Positions 21,051-31,105 of a stretch of DNA of 64,000 bases are shown here, one piece after another. The DNA comes from Escherichia sp. MOD1-EC7003 (lineage in GTDB: Bacteria > Pseudomonadota > Gammaproteobacteria > Enterobacterales > Enterobacteriaceae), in contig NZ_PTRE01000025.1 of NCBI RefSeq assembly GCF_002965065.1, forward strand, positions 1 through 64,000, written 5' to 3'. The position numbers and the translations under genes are program-made. The notes under the pieces are model-generated. The model saw only the letters and a program-made list of their open reading frames with translations. It ran no database searches and had not been told where the DNA came from. Numbering within the stretch: position 1 is the first letter of the stretch; every line of letters starts with the position of its first letter.

Positions 21051-22061
21051 TTAGCATATACGCGGAAGCGGTTCGGCGTGTGGTAAATCGAGGGTTCGTT
21101 TCACGCCATACAGACCGGCAAGACGAACACCTTTACGTTCCACCACTTCACCAATCAGCGCCGCGTCTTTCCCCAGTGGATGGGAATGTAACGTTGCCAA
21201 AACTTGCTCTGCTGCGTTGCGTTCAACGGCGATTACCAGTTTGCCTTCGTTGGCAAAGTTAAGGGCGTCCAGCCCCAGCAGTTCGCAAACGCCGCGCACG
21301 GCAGGTTTAACCGGCAGTGCCGCTTCTGAAAGTTCAATGCCACAACCGCAGGCTACCGCAAACTCATGAACCACCGCGTTTACCCCACCACGGGTGGCAT
21401 CACGCAGCGCTTTCACGCCGGGAATGTCACGTAGCGTCTGAATAAGTGGCGTCAGTACCGCGCAGTCGCTGACCAGTTCGCCATCCAGCCCCAGCTGCTC
21501 GCGCAGGTTAAGAATAGTCGCTCCGTGGTCGCCGAGCGTACCGCTCACCAGCAGAACATCGCCTGCGGTTAACGTCTGTGCGCCCCAGTGAATATTCGCC
21601 GGAATTGCGCCCATGCCTGCGGTGTTGATGAATAGTTTATCTGCCGCGCCGCGCTGCACCACTTTAGTGTCGCCTGTAACGATGGCTATGCCTGCCGCGC
21701 GGGCGGTTTCTGCCATGCTGGTGACAACGGCTTTCAGCGTCTCCATCGGCAATCCTTCTTCAAGGATAAAGCCACAAGAGAGATAGCGCGGAATAGCGCC
21801 ACTGACCGCAACGTCATTCGCGGTGCCGCAAATCGCCAGCTTGCCGATATTACCGCCAGGAAAGAACAGCGGGTCGATGACGTAACTGTCGGTAGAGAAC
21901 GCCAGACGGTCGCCTTCCGCTACCAGCTGCGCCAGATCAAGACGCGCCTGATCTTCCTGCTCTGCCAGCCACGGGTTGGCAAAAGCTTCCATAAACAGGC
22001 TGTTGATTAATTGCTGCATCGCCTGGCCGCCGCTGCCGTGGGCGAGTTGGATATTATTCAC
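21051..22061 (-). CDS. hypE: Hydrogenase maturation protein HypE
   Basis: HypE dehydrates a carbamoyl group on its C-terminal cysteine to thiocyanate, the source of the cyanide ligands of the NiFe site. The 336-residue protein keeps the essential C-terminal PRIC with Cys336 at the very end and belongs to the PurM/AIR synthase family (N-terminal HGSGG). It overlaps hypD by 4 bp. Confidence 0.98.
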   Translation of the reverse strand: MNNIQLAHGSGGQAMQQLINSLFMEAFANPWLAEQEDQARLDLAQLVAEGDRLAFSTDSYVIDPLFFPGGNIGKLAICGTANDVAVSGAIPRYLSCGFILEEGLPMETLKAVVTSMAETARAAGIAIVTGDTKVVQRGAADKLFINTAGMGAIPANIHWGAQTLTAGDVLLVSGTLGDHGATILNLREQLGLDGELVSDCAVLTPLIQTLRDIPGVKALRDATRGGVNAVVHEFAVACGCGIELSEAALPVKPAVRGVCELLGLDALNFANEGKLVIAVERNAAEQVLATLHSHPLGKDAALIGEVVERKGVRLAGLYGVKRTLDLPHAEPLPRIC

Positions 22062-23179
22062 GCTTCACTCTCCTGCTGACGATACTGATACCACGCGGCG
22101 CAGGCTCCCTCGGAGGAAACCATCAGCGCGCCGAATGCGGTTTGAGGATTACAGGTGTTACCAAATAGCGGGCATTGGTGCGGCTTACATTTGCCCGTCA
22201 GTACTTCGCCACAACGCGCGCGCGGGTCATCGCAAACCTGCTGCGGTGCTGGACGGAAATGCGCTTCGGCATCGAATCGTTGATAATCCGGCGTCAGGTG
22301 CACGCCAGAAGATTCAATCACGCCTAAGCCGCGCCATTCGCTGTCGCCGTTGACGCAGAACACATCGGATATCGCCTGTTGTGCCAGCAGGTTACCGGCA
22401 TCCGGCACCACCCGACGGTACTGATTCTCTACCTTGCTGTGGGCCGCTATTTTCTGCTCTACCAGCATGACCACGCCTTGCAGTAGATCAAGCGGTTCGA
22501 ATCCAGCGACCACCAGCGGACGATGAAAATCGCTGGCGATAAAATTATAGGCATCAGTGCCGATAACCATACTGACGTGACCGGGTGCAAGAAACGCGTC
22601 GATACCGTTATCCGGCTGTTCCAGCAAACTGCGCAGCGTCGGGATCAGCGTAATATGCTGGCAGAAGAAGTAAAAATTCTGCACATCGCGAGCTTTTGCC
22701 TGTTGCAGAGTGATGGCAGTCGTCGGCATGGTGGTTTCAAACCCTAAGCCGAAAAACACCACTTTGCGAGTTGGATTCTCCTGCGCCAGTTTCAACGCAT
22801 CCATTGGCGAGTAAACGATGCGTACATCGGCACCGCGCGATTTTGCCTGCAGCAGCGAACCCTGTTTCCCGGGGACGCGCATGGCGTCGCCAAAGGTACA
22901 GAAGATGACTTCCGGATGGCTGGCAATCTCCACGCAGGTGTCGATTCTGCCCATCGGCAGTACACACACCGGGCAACCCGGACCGTGGATAAACTCAACG
23001 TTTTCCGGCAACAACTGGTCAAGGCCGAATTTAAAAATGGCGTGAGTATGACCGCCGCACACTTCCATAATTCGCAGAGGGCGTTCGGCGGTGTAAGAGA
23101 GATGTGAAGCACGTTCGCGCAGATGCTCAATTAACTGCATCACCTGTTCCGGCGCGCGATATTCATCAACAAAACGCAT
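22058..23179 (-). CDS. hypD: Hydrogenase maturation protein HypD
   Basis: HypD forms the scaffold complex with HypC on which the Fe(CN)2CO unit is assembled. The 373-residue protein shows CGGHTH (about 41-46) and GPGCPVC (about 66-72), both essential motifs, and the C-terminal cysteines that hold its 4Fe-4S cluster. The start overlaps the hypC stop by one base. Confidence 0.98.
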   Translation of the reverse strand: MRFVDEYRAPEQVMQLIEHLRERASHLSYTAERPLRIMEVCGGHTHAIFKFGLDQLLPENVEFIHGPGCPVCVLPMGRIDTCVEIASHPEVIFCTFGDAMRVPGKQGSLLQAKSRGADVRIVYSPMDALKLAQENPTRKVVFFGLGFETTMPTTAITLQQAKARDVQNFYFFCQHITLIPTLRSLLEQPDNGIDAFLAPGHVSMVIGTDAYNFIASDFHRPLVVAGFEPLDLLQGVVMLVEQKIAAHSKVENQYRRVVPDAGNLLAQQAISDVFCVNGDSEWRGLGVIESSGVHLTPDYQRFDAEAHFRPAPQQVCDDPRARCGEVLTGKCKPHQCPLFGNTCNPQTAFGALMVSSEGACAAWYQYRQQESEA

Positions 23180-23451
23180 TATTTTTCCTCGCCATACAAC
23201 AGCGCACCGACATCTGGCTCAACGTCAAACATGTTTTGTAAGGCGTCAAGGATGTCGCGCGCTTCGGCTTCATTAATTACGCTCATGGCAAAGCCAACAT
23301 GAACCAATACCCACTGGCCCACGCGCGGCTGACCGTTTTCATCGCAGCTGCCGACCAACGTTAAATCGACATCGCGCTGGATGCCGCAGACGTCGACTTT
23401 CGCCTGGTTGCCGTCAATGGTGCGGATCTGGCCGGGAACGCCTATGCACAT
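23179..23451 (-). CDS. hypC: Hydrogenase maturation chaperone HypC
   Basis: HypC is the 90-residue chaperone that works with HypD and then delivers the iron centre to the HycE precursor. The start at 23451 places the essential cysteine at position 2 (MCIGVPGQ); the longer in-frame start would bury it. It overlaps hypB by 10 bp. Confidence 0.97.
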   Translation of the reverse strand: MCIGVPGQIRTIDGNQAKVDVCGIQRDVDLTLVGSCDENGQPRVGQWVLVHVGFAMSVINEAEARDILDALQNMFDVEPDVGALLYGEEK

Positions 23452-24314
23452 CGCTGTGTCTCCAGCCAATTCAGCCACTGGTCCATCCCTTCGCCGCTGG
23501 TGGCTGAAATAAGGATGATTTCAATTTCTGGATTGACTTCGCGGGCGCAGGCGATGCACTTCTCAACGTCAAAGTTGAGATACGGCAGCAGGTCAACTTT
23601 GTTGAGCAGCATCAGTGAGGCGGCGGCAAACATATGTGGATATTTCAGCGGTTTGTCTTCACCTTCGGTAACCGAAAGCACTGCCACTTTGTGTTTTTCA
23701 CCGAGATCGAAGCTCGCCGGGCATACGAGGTTGCCGACGTTTTCGATAAACAGAATACCGTTATCGTCCAGTGGCAGGCGCGGTGCGGCGTCGGCGATCA
23801 TCTGTGCGTCAAGATGGCAGCCTTTACCTGTGTTCACCTGAATCGCTGGCGTGCCGGTAGCACGAATACGCGCGGCATCGTTCACGGTTTGCTGGTCGCC
23901 TTCAATCACTGCGCACGGAACGCTGTCTTTCAGGCGCATTAAGGTTTCCGTCAGCAGGGTGGTTTTACCGGAACCAGGACTGGAAACCAGGTTGAGCACC
24001 AGCTGCTTGCGGGCAGCAAAGCGCGCGCGGTTGCGTTCGGCCAGACGGTTGTTTTTGTCCAGCACGTCAATTTCGACTTCCAGCATCCGACGCTGGCTCA
24101 TGCCTGGCGCGTGAGTACCCGCTTCACCATGACCATAATGCAGGTCGCCTTCTTCAGTCTGGCTGGGGGTAAATTCAGGCGCTTTAATGCCGGTGATTTT
24201 CATCTTCGGGCGTGCCGCCGGGGCAAATGGTGCGCTACGAAACGCGGAATGGGGGTTATGTTCATCACCCTCGATATACAGGTTGCCTTCACCGCAACCG
24301 CATGTTGTACACAT
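23442..24314 (-). CDS. hypB: Hydrogenase nickel incorporation GTPase HypB
   Basis: HypB inserts nickel into hydrogenase precursors together with HypA. The 290-residue protein carries the N-terminal high-affinity nickel motif CTTCGCG (Cys2, Cys5, Cys7), the P-loop SSPGSGKTT, and the metal site GKGCHLD plus a later Cys in NLVCPAS. It lies 3 bp after hypA. Confidence 0.98.
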   Translation of the reverse strand: MCTTCGCGEGNLYIEGDEHNPHSAFRSAPFAPAARPKMKITGIKAPEFTPSQTEEGDLHYGHGEAGTHAPGMSQRRMLEVEIDVLDKNNRLAERNRARFAARKQLVLNLVSSPGSGKTTLLTETLMRLKDSVPCAVIEGDQQTVNDAARIRATGTPAIQVNTGKGCHLDAQMIADAAPRLPLDDNGILFIENVGNLVCPASFDLGEKHKVAVLSVTEGEDKPLKYPHMFAAASLMLLNKVDLLPYLNFDVEKCIACAREVNPEIEIILISATSGEGMDQWLNWLETQRCA

Positions 24315-24317
24315 CGC

Positions 24318-24668
24318 TCACTCCTGGTCTATTTCTATTCGCCGAATCTGTAAACCGTCGTCTGCCACAATCTGTAGCATGTCACCATGACACTGTGGAC
24401 AGCGGCGAACGCGCTGGGTCAATAACGTCACATATTGTTGGCATGTTTCACACCAGCATTCGGCCTCTTGTTCTTCGAGGTGCAGTTTACAACCTTCCGC
24501 TACGCTGCCGCGGCAAACCAGATCAAAACAAAAGGCAAGAGCGCTGGTTTCGACACAAGAAAATGCGCCAATTTTGAGCCAGACCCCAGTTACGCGCTTT
24601 GCGCCGTATTTTGCGGCCTGCTGTTCGATCAATTCCAGTGCCCGTTGGCAGAGGGTTATTTCGTGCAT
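24318..24668 (-). CDS. hypA: Hydrogenase nickel incorporation protein HypA
   Basis: HypA is the nickel metallochaperone for hydrogenase 3. The start at 24668 puts the nickel-binding His at position 2 (MHEITL), which the longer in-frame start would not. The 116-residue protein has a structural zinc site formed by CETC and CPQC. It is the first gene of hypABCDE and is divergent from hycA. Confidence 0.98.
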   Translation of the reverse strand: MHEITLCQRALELIEQQAAKYGAKRVTGVWLKIGAFSCVETSALAFCFDLVCRGSVAEGCKLHLEEQEAECWCETCQQYVTLLTQRVRRCPQCHGDMLQIVADDGLQIRRIEIDQE

Positions 24669-24697
24669 ATCGCCTCCCATTAACTATTGCCAGCTAC

Positions 24698-24714
24698 AAG
24701 CAATAATTGTGCCA
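24698..24714 (-). promoter_or_regulatory. Sigma-54 promoter of hypABCDE
   Basis: TGGCAC-N5-TTGCTT on the minus strand matches the -24/-12 consensus exactly, about 30 bp upstream of the hypA start. Confidence 0.88.
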
Positions 24715-24749
24715 TTGTTGATTATCCCTACGGTGAATAATGTCGATGA

Positions 24750-24762
24750 TGTCGAAATGACA
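24750..24762. promoter_or_regulatory. FhlA-type enhancer box between hypA and hycA
   Basis: TGTCGAAATGACA is close to the FhlA-type TGTCG-N-TGACA box; further TGTCG and CGACA half-sites crowd 24741-24778. The box lies between the divergent hyp and hyc sigma-54 promoters and can serve both. Confidence 0.75.
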
Positions 24763-24827
24763 CGTCGACATGGCGACGAAATTCGCCTCTAGCCTAAAAA
24801 GCACCTTAATAACAATAAATTAAAAGT

Positions 24828-24844
24828 TGGCACAAAAAATGCTT
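24828..24844 (+). promoter_or_regulatory. Sigma-54 promoter of the hyc operon
   Basis: TGGCAC-N5-ATGCTT matches the -24/-12 pattern 36 bp before the hycA start. Confidence 0.88.
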
Positions 24845-24879
24845 AAAGCTGGCATCTCTGTTAAACGGGTAACCTGACA

Positions 24880-25341
24880 ATGACTATTTGGGAAATAAGC
24901 GAGAAAGCCGATTACATCGCACAGCGGCATCGTCGCCTACAGGACCAGTGGCACATCTACTGCAATTCGCTGGTTCAGGGGATCACGTTATCGAAAGCGC
25001 GCCTGCATCACGCCATGAGCTGCGCACCGGATAAAGAACTCTGTTTCGTTCTTTTTGAACATTTTCGCATTTACGTCACCCTGGCAGATGGCTTTAACAG
25101 CCACACCATCGAGTATTACGTTGAAACGAAAGATGGCGAAGACAAACAGCGGATTGCGCAAGCGCAACTGAGCATTGACGGCATGATTGATGGCAAGGTC
25201 AACATCCGCGATCGCGAACAGGTGCTGGAACACTATCTCGAAAAAATCGCTGGCGTTTACGACAGCTTATACACCGCCATTGAAAACAATGTGCCGGTGA
25301 ATTTAAGCCAACTGGTAAAGGGACAAAGCCCGGCGGCATGA
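24880..25341 (+). CDS. hycA: Formate hydrogenlyase regulatory protein HycA
   Basis: HycA counteracts FhlA and lowers expression of the formate regulon. The 153-residue product is soluble with no recognisable DNA-binding fold. It is the first gene of the hyc operon but is separated from hycB by 124 bp that contain another FhlA box. Length matches K-12. Confidence 0.97.
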   Translation: MTIWEISEKADYIAQRHRRLQDQWHIYCNSLVQGITLSKARLHHAMSCAPDKELCFVLFEHFRIYVTLADGFNSHTIEYYVETKDGEDKQRIAQAQLSIDGMIDGKVNIRDREQVLEHYLEKIAGVYDSLYTAIENNVPVNLSQLVKGQSPAA

Positions 25342-25401
25342 GTTGGGGCTTTGCCCGTTTTGCAGGCGTTATGCCTGTTTGGGGATGGGCGTGTCGATGA
25401 G

Positions 25402-25415
25402 TGTCGAAAATGACA
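25402..25415. promoter_or_regulatory. FhlA-type enhancer box between hycA and hycB
   Basis: TGTCGAAAATGACA, followed 18 bp later by a second CGTC-A-TGACA copy, lies inside the operon upstream of hycB. FhlA binding to the hycA-hycB gap is established for E. coli. Confidence 0.75.
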
Positions 25416-25465
25416 TTTCATCGGCATGTTTTCGTCAAAAATGACAATCACCTGAGGAATGCCTG

Positions 25466-26077
25466 GTGAATCGTTTTGTAATTGCTGACTCCACGCTCTG
25501 TATCGGCTGCCACACCTGTGAGGCCGCCTGTTCAGAGACGCATCGCCAGCACGGCCTGCAATCAATGCCGCGCCTGCGAGTGATGCTCAATGAAAAAGAA
25601 TCTGCGCCGCAGCTCTGTCACCACTGTGAAGATGCGCCTTGTGCGGTGGTCTGCCCGGTTAACGCCATCACCCGCGTTGATGGGGCCGTGCAGTTGAATG
25701 AAAGCCTGTGCGTAAGCTGCAAACTTTGCGGCATCGCCTGTCCGTTTGGCGCAATTGAATTTTCCGGCAGCCGTCCGCTGGATATTCCGGCAAATGCCAA
25801 TACACCGAAAGCGCCACCGGCACCGCCTGCTCCGGCTCGTGTCAGCACATTGCTTGACTGGGTGCCAGGTATTCGCGCGATCGCCGTCAAATGTGACCTC
25901 TGTAGCTTTGATGAACAAGGTCCGGCCTGCGTGCGGATGTGCCCAACCAAAGCCCTGCATCTGGTGAATAACACCGATATCGCCCGCGTCAGCAAACGTA
26001 AACGTGAGCTGACTTTTAATACGGACTTTGGCGATCTCACCTTGTTTCAGCAGGCTCAAAGTGGAGAGGCTAAATGA
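25466..26077 (+). CDS. hycB: Formate hydrogenlyase electron carrier subunit HycB
   Basis: HycB is the ferredoxin-like protein that carries electrons from formate dehydrogenase H to hydrogenase 3. The 203 residues contain four Cys clusters of the CxxCxxCxxxC type (about 12-22, 45-60, 76-90, 136-155) for four 4Fe-4S centres. The start codon is GTG. It overlaps hycC by 4 bp. Confidence 0.97.
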   Translation: MNRFVIADSTLCIGCHTCEAACSETHRQHGLQSMPRLRVMLNEKESAPQLCHHCEDAPCAVVCPVNAITRVDGAVQLNESLCVSCKLCGIACPFGAIEFSGSRPLDIPANANTPKAPPAPPAPARVSTLLDWVPGIRAIAVKCDLCSFDEQGPACVRMCPTKALHLVNNTDIARVSKRKRELTFNTDFGDLTLFQQAQSGEAK

Positions 26078-27900
26078 GCGCAATTTCCCTGATCAATAGC
26101 GGCGTGGCGTGGTTTGTCGCCGCCGCTGTTCTGGCATTTCTCTTTTCTTTTCAAAAGGCGCTAAGTGGCTGGATTGCCGGAATTGGCGGCGCGGTTGGTA
26201 GCCTGTATACGGCAGCCGCGGGCTTCACTGTGCTGACTGGCGCGGTTGGCGTGAGCGGTGCGCTGTCGCTGGTAAGCTACGATGTGCAAATCTCTCCGCT
26301 TAATGCGATTTGGCTGATAACCCTCGGCCTGTGCGGCCTGTTTGTCAGCCTCTACAACATTGACTGGCATCGCCACGCGCAGGTGAAGTGCAACGGCTTG
26401 CAGATCAATATGTTGATGGCTGCTGCTGTGTGCGCCGTCATCGCCAGCAACCTCGGCATGTTCGTGGTAATGGCCGAAATCATGGCCTTGTGCGCGGTGT
26501 TCCTTACCAGTAACGGAAAAGAGGGCAAACTGTGGTTTGCGCTGGGACGTCTTGGCACGCTGTTGCTGGCGATTGCCTGCTGGCTGCTGTGGCAGCGTTA
26601 CGGCACGCTGGATCTGCGCCTGTTAGATATGCGTATGCAACAGCTGCCGCTCGGTTCCGATATCTGGCTACTTGGCGTGATTGGCTTTGGCCTGCTGGCC
26701 GGGATTATCCCGCTGCATGGCTGGGTGCCGCAGGCACATGCTAACGCCTCTGCGCCTGCTGCTGCGCTGTTTTCCACGGTGGTGATGAAAATTGGCCTGC
26801 TGGGTATTTTAACCCTGTCGCTGCTGGGCGGTAACGCGCCGCTGTGGTGGGGGATTGCACTTCTGGTACTCGGCATGATCACCGCGTTCGTCGGCGGTCT
26901 GTATGCGCTGATGGAACACAATATCCAGCGCCTGCTGGCTTACCACACCCTGGAAAATATCGGCATCATCCTGCTGGGGCTGGGGGCTGGCGTAACGGGT
27001 ATCGCACTCGAACAACCGGCGCTGATTGCTCTTGGCCTGGTCGGTGGCCTGTACCATCTGCTTAACCATAGCCTGTTCAAAAGCGTACTGTTCCTCGGGG
27101 CGGGGAGCGTCTGGTTCCGTACTGGTCATCGCGATATCGAAAAACTCGGTGGTATTGGCAAGAAAATGCCGGTTATCTCCATCGCCATGTTGGTCGGGTT
27201 GATGGCAATGGCTGCGCTGCCGCCGCTGAACGGTTTTGCCGGGGAATGGGTTATCTACCAGTCCTTCTTCAAACTGAGCAATAGCGGCGCGTTTGTTGCC
27301 CGTCTGCTGGGGCCGTTGCTCGCTGTGGGGCTGGCAATTACCGGTGCGCTGGCGGTGATGTGTATGGCGAAAGTCTATGGCGTCACGTTCCTCGGCGCGC
27401 CGCGTACCAAAGAAGCCGAAAACGCCACTTGTGCACCGCTCCTGATGAGCATCAGCGTGGTGGCACTGGCGATTTGCTGCGTGATTGGCGGCGTGGCTGC
27501 GCCGTGGCTGCTGCCGATGCTGTCTGCTGCTGTACCTCTGCCGCTGGAGCCTGCTAACACCACCGTTTCTCAACCGATGATCACGTTGCTGCTGATTGCC
27601 TGCCCGCTGCTGCCATTCATCATTATGGCGATTTGCAAAGGCGACCGTCTGCCGTCGCGATCCCGCGGCGCGGCCTGGGTGTGTGGCTACGACCATGAAA
27701 AATCAATGGTGATTACCGCTCACGGTTTTGCCATGCCGGTGAAACAGGCGTTTGCGCCGGTGCTGAAACTGCGCAAATGGTTGAATCCAGTGTCACTGGT
27801 GCCGGGCTGGCAGTGCGAGGGGAGTGCGTTGCTGTTTCGCCGGATGGCGCTGGTTGAACTGGCGGTGCTGGTGGTGATTATTGTTTCACGAGGAGCCTGA
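26074..27900 (+). CDS. hycC: Formate hydrogenlyase membrane subunit HycC
   Basis: HycC is the large antiporter-like membrane subunit of formate hydrogenlyase, related to NuoL. The 608-residue protein consists of about 15 transmembrane helices with conserved Lys and Glu residues in the middle, e.g. HGWVPQAHANA and the HNSLFK-like NHSLFKSVLF segment. hycD follows after 2 bp. Confidence 0.97.
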   Translation: MSAISLINSGVAWFVAAAVLAFLFSFQKALSGWIAGIGGAVGSLYTAAAGFTVLTGAVGVSGALSLVSYDVQISPLNAIWLITLGLCGLFVSLYNIDWHRHAQVKCNGLQINMLMAAAVCAVIASNLGMFVVMAEIMALCAVFLTSNGKEGKLWFALGRLGTLLLAIACWLLWQRYGTLDLRLLDMRMQQLPLGSDIWLLGVIGFGLLAGIIPLHGWVPQAHANASAPAAALFSTVVMKIGLLGILTLSLLGGNAPLWWGIALLVLGMITAFVGGLYALMEHNIQRLLAYHTLENIGIILLGLGAGVTGIALEQPALIALGLVGGLYHLLNHSLFKSVLFLGAGSVWFRTGHRDIEKLGGIGKKMPVISIAMLVGLMAMAALPPLNGFAGEWVIYQSFFKLSNSGAFVARLLGPLLAVGLAITGALAVMCMAKVYGVTFLGAPRTKEAENATCAPLLMSISVVALAICCVIGGVAAPWLLPMLSAAVPLPLEPANTTVSQPMITLLLIACPLLPFIIMAICKGDRLPSRSRGAAWVCGYDHEKSMVITAHGFAMPVKQAFAPVLKLRKWLNPVSLVPGWQCEGSALLFRRMALVELAVLVVIIVSRGA

Positions 27901-27902
27901 GA

Positions 27903-28826
27903 ATGAGTGTTTTATATCCGTTAATTCAGGCGCTGGTGTTATTTGCCGTTGCGCCGCTGCTCTCCGGTATTACCCGCGTGGCGCGCGCGCGCTTGCATAA
28001 CCGTCGCGGGCCGGGCGTGTTGCAGGAGTATCGCGACATTATCAAACTGCTGGGCCGTCAGAGCGTTGGCCCGGATGCCTCCGGCTGGGTGTTCCGCCTG
28101 ACGCCGTACGTAATGGTGGGTGTTATGCTGACCATCGCCACGGCATTGCCAGTGGTGACAGTCGGTTCTCCGCTGCCGCAACTGGGCGATTTGATCACCT
28201 TATTGTATCTCTTCGCTATTGCGCGTTTCTTTTTTGCCATTTCCGGTCTGGATACCGGTAGCCCGTTTACTGCTCTCGGCGCGAGCCGTGAAGCGATGCT
28301 CGGCGTACTGGTAGAGCCGATGTTGCTGCTTGGCCTGTGGGTCGCCGCGCAGGTTGCCGGTTCCACCAATATCAGCAACATCACCGACACCGTTTATCAC
28401 TGGCCGCTGAGCCAAAGCATCCCGCTCGTTCTGGCACTTTGCGCCTGTGCGTTCGCCACCTTCATTGAAATGGGCAAATTGCCGTTCGATCTGGCAGAAG
28501 CTGAGCAAGAGTTACAGGAAGGGCCGCTTTCTGAATACAGCGGCAGCGGCTTTGGCGTAATGAAATGGGGTATCAGCCTGAAACAACTGGTGGTGTTGCA
28601 GATGTTCATCGGCGTGTTTATTCCATGGGGACAAATGGAAACCTTCACTGCCGGTGGGCTGCTGCTGGCGTTGGTGATAGCCATCGTCAAACTGGTGGTC
28701 GGTGTACTGATTATCGCGCTATTCGAAAACAGCATGGCCCGTCTGCGTCTTGATATTACTCCGCGCATTACCTGGGCTGGGTTTGGCTTTGCATTTTTAG
28801 CGTTCGTCTCCTTGCTGGCGGCGTGA
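27903..28826 (+). CDS. hycD: Formate hydrogenlyase membrane subunit HycD
   Basis: HycD is the NuoH-like membrane subunit that anchors the soluble arm. The 307 residues form about eight helices; the conserved GPGVLQEYRD (about 37-46) and the acidic EMGKLPFDLAEAEQEL loop match the NuoH family. Confidence 0.97.
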   Translation: MSVLYPLIQALVLFAVAPLLSGITRVARARLHNRRGPGVLQEYRDIIKLLGRQSVGPDASGWVFRLTPYVMVGVMLTIATALPVVTVGSPLPQLGDLITLLYLFAIARFFFAISGLDTGSPFTALGASREAMLGVLVEPMLLLGLWVAAQVAGSTNISNITDTVYHWPLSQSIPLVLALCACAFATFIEMGKLPFDLAEAEQELQEGPLSEYSGSGFGVMKWGISLKQLVVLQMFIGVFIPWGQMETFTAGGLLLALVIAIVKLVVGVLIIALFENSMARLRLDITPRITWAGFGFAFLAFVSLLAA

Positions 28827-28843
28827 TTAAAGAGAGTTTGAGC

Positions 28844-30553
28844 ATGTCTGAAGAAAAATTAGGTCAACATTATCTCGCTGCGCTGAATGAGGCATTTCCG
28901 GGCGTTGTGCTGGAGCACGCCTGGCAGACCAAAGATCAGCTGACTGTTACCGTGAAGGTGAACTATCTTCCGGAAGTGGTGGAGTTCCTTTACTACAAAC
29001 AGGGTGGCTGGCTGTCAGTACTATTTGGTAACGACGAACGTAAGTTGAATGGTCATTACGCTGTCTACTACGTGCTGTCGATGGAGCAGGGCACCAAATG
29101 CTGGATCACGGTGCGCGTCGAAGTTGATGCCAATAAACCGGAATATCCGTCCGTGACGCCGCGCGTTCCGGCGGCGGTGTGGGGCGAGCGTGAAGTGCGC
29201 GATATGTACGGTTTGATTCCGGTTGGCCTGCCGGATGAACGCCGTCTGGTGCTGCCGGATGACTGGCCGGATGAGCTCTACCCGCTACGTAAAGACAGCA
29301 TGGATTATCGTCAACGTCCGGCTCCGACCACCGACGCTGAAACCTACGAGTTCATCAACGAACTGGGCGACAAGAAAAACAATGTCGTGCCGATTGGTCC
29401 GCTGCACGTCACTTCCGACGAACCGGGCCACTTCCGTCTGTTCGTCGATGGCGAAAACATTATCGACGCCGACTACCGCCTCTTCTACGTCCATCGCGGT
29501 ATGGAAAAACTGGCAGAAACCCGCATGGGTTATAACGAAGTGACCTTTCTCTCCGACCGTGTGTGCGGCATCTGCGGCTTTGCGCACAGCACGGCGTACA
29601 CCACCTCCGTTGAGAATGCGATGGGCATCGTAGTGCCAGAACGCGCACAGATGATCCGCGCCATTCTGCTGGAAGTGGAACGCCTGCACTCGCACCTGCT
29701 GAACCTCGGTCTCGCCTGCCACTTTACCGGCTTTGACTCCGGCTTTATGCAGTTCTTCCGCGTGCGCGAAGCCTCCATGAAAATGGCAGAGATCCTGACC
29801 GGTGCGCGTAAAACCTACGGCCTGAACCTGATCGGCGGCATTCGACGCGATCTGCTGAAAGACGACATGATCCAGACCCGCCAGCTGGCGCAACAGATGC
29901 GCCGTGAAGTACAGGAGCTGGTGGATGTACTGCTGAGTACACCGAATATGGAACAACGCACCGTAGGCGTTGGTCGCCTTGATCCGGAGATCGCCCGCGA
30001 TTTCAGCAACGTTGGTCCGATGGTCCGTGCCAGTGGTCACGCTCGCGATACCCGAGCCGATCACCCGTTTGTCGGCTATGGTTTGTTGCCGATGGAAGTG
30101 CATAGCGAGCAAGGCTGTGATGTGATTTCCCGTCTGAAAGTGCGTATCAACGAAGTTTATACCGCGCTGAACATGATTGACTTTGGTCTCGATAACCTAC
30201 CGGGCGGTCCGCTGGCGGTGGAAGGATTTACCTACATTCCGCACCGCTTTGCGCTGGGCTTTGCCGAAGCGCCGCGTGGCGATGATATCCACTGGAGCAT
30301 GACCGGCGACAACCAGAAGCTGTACCGCTGGCGCTGTCGTGCGGCGACCTACGCGAACTGGCCGACTCTGCGCTACATGCTGCGCGGCAACACCGTTTCC
30401 GATGCGCCGCTGATTATCGGTAGCCTGGACCCTTGCTACTCCTGTACCGACCGCATGACCGTGGTCGATGTACGTAAGAAGAAGAGCAAAGTGGTGCCGT
30501 ACAAAGAGCTCGAGCGTTACAGCATTGAGCGTAAAAACTCGCCGCTGAAATAA
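28844..30553 (+). CDS. hycE: Hydrogenase 3 large subunit HycE
   Basis: HycE carries the NiFe active site of hydrogenase 3. The start at 28844 gives the 569-residue precursor with an N-terminal NuoC-like domain (about 1-170) and a NuoD-like domain. The two CxxC nickel motifs are RVCGICGFAHS and DPCYSCTDRM. The 32 residues after Arg537 form the C-terminal extension that HycI removes after nickel insertion. Confidence 0.98.
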   Translation: MSEEKLGQHYLAALNEAFPGVVLEHAWQTKDQLTVTVKVNYLPEVVEFLYYKQGGWLSVLFGNDERKLNGHYAVYYVLSMEQGTKCWITVRVEVDANKPEYPSVTPRVPAAVWGEREVRDMYGLIPVGLPDERRLVLPDDWPDELYPLRKDSMDYRQRPAPTTDAETYEFINELGDKKNNVVPIGPLHVTSDEPGHFRLFVDGENIIDADYRLFYVHRGMEKLAETRMGYNEVTFLSDRVCGICGFAHSTAYTTSVENAMGIVVPERAQMIRAILLEVERLHSHLLNLGLACHFTGFDSGFMQFFRVREASMKMAEILTGARKTYGLNLIGGIRRDLLKDDMIQTRQLAQQMRREVQELVDVLLSTPNMEQRTVGVGRLDPEIARDFSNVGPMVRASGHARDTRADHPFVGYGLLPMEVHSEQGCDVISRLKVRINEVYTALNMIDFGLDNLPGGPLAVEGFTYIPHRFALGFAEAPRGDDIHWSMTGDNQKLYRWRCRAATYANWPTLRYMLRGNTVSDAPLIIGSLDPCYSCTDRMTVVDVRKKKSKVVPYKELERYSIERKNSPLK

Positions 30554-30562
30554 GGAATCGCC

Positions 30563-31105
30563 ATGTTTACCTTTATCAAAAAAGTCATCAAAACCGGCAC
30601 GGCGACCTCGTCTTACCCGCTGGAGCCGATTGCGGTTGATAAAAACTTCCGTGGTAAGCCAGAGCAGAACCCGCAGCAGTGCATTGGCTGCGCGGCCTGC
30701 GTCAATGCCTGCCCGTCAAACGCTTTAACGGTTGAAACGGATCTCGCCACCGGTGAGCTGGCCTGGCAGTTCAATCTTGGGCGGTGCATCTTCTGTGGAC
30801 GCTGCGAAGAAGTTTGCCCGACGGCGGCGATCAAACTGTCGCAAGAGTACGAACTGGCGGTGTGGAAGAAAGAAGATTTCCTGCAACAGTCCCGCTTTGC
30901 GCTGTGCAACTGCCGTGTCTGCAATCGTCCTTTCGCTGTCCAGAAAGAGATCGACTACGCCATTGCGCTGCTTAAGCACAACGGCGACAGCCGCGCGGAA
31001 AACCACCGCGAAAGCTTTGAGACTTGCCCGGAATGTAAGCGCCAGAAATGCCTGGTGCCGTCCGACCGTATTGAACTGACTCGCCATATGAAAGAGGCCA
31101 TCTGA
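30563..31105 (+). CDS. hycF: Formate hydrogenlyase iron-sulfur subunit HycF
   Basis: HycF is the NuoI-like 8Fe ferredoxin of the complex. The 180 residues hold two classical clusters ([15 protein letters not shown] and [15 protein letters not shown], about 37-90) and further CxC/CxxC cysteines in the C-terminal half. It overlaps hycG by one base. Confidence 0.97.
   Translation: MFTFIKKVIKTGTATSSYPLEPIAVDKNFRGKPEQNPQQCIGCAACVNACPSNALTVETDLATGELAWQFNLGRCIFCGRCEEVCPTAAIKLSQEYELAVWKKEDFLQQSRFALCNCRVCNRPFAVQKEIDYAIALLKHNGDSRAENHRESFETCPECKRQKCLVPSDRIELTRHMKEAI

Noticed and set aside
24669-24879. Plus-strand frame running from hypA into the hyc promoter region
   Set aside because: It overlaps the sigma-54 promoters and FhlA box and has no ribosome site.
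26809-27696. 295-codon frame antisense to hycC
   Set aside because: Composition (Gln, Arg, His) reflects the hydrophobic codons of hycC on the other strand.
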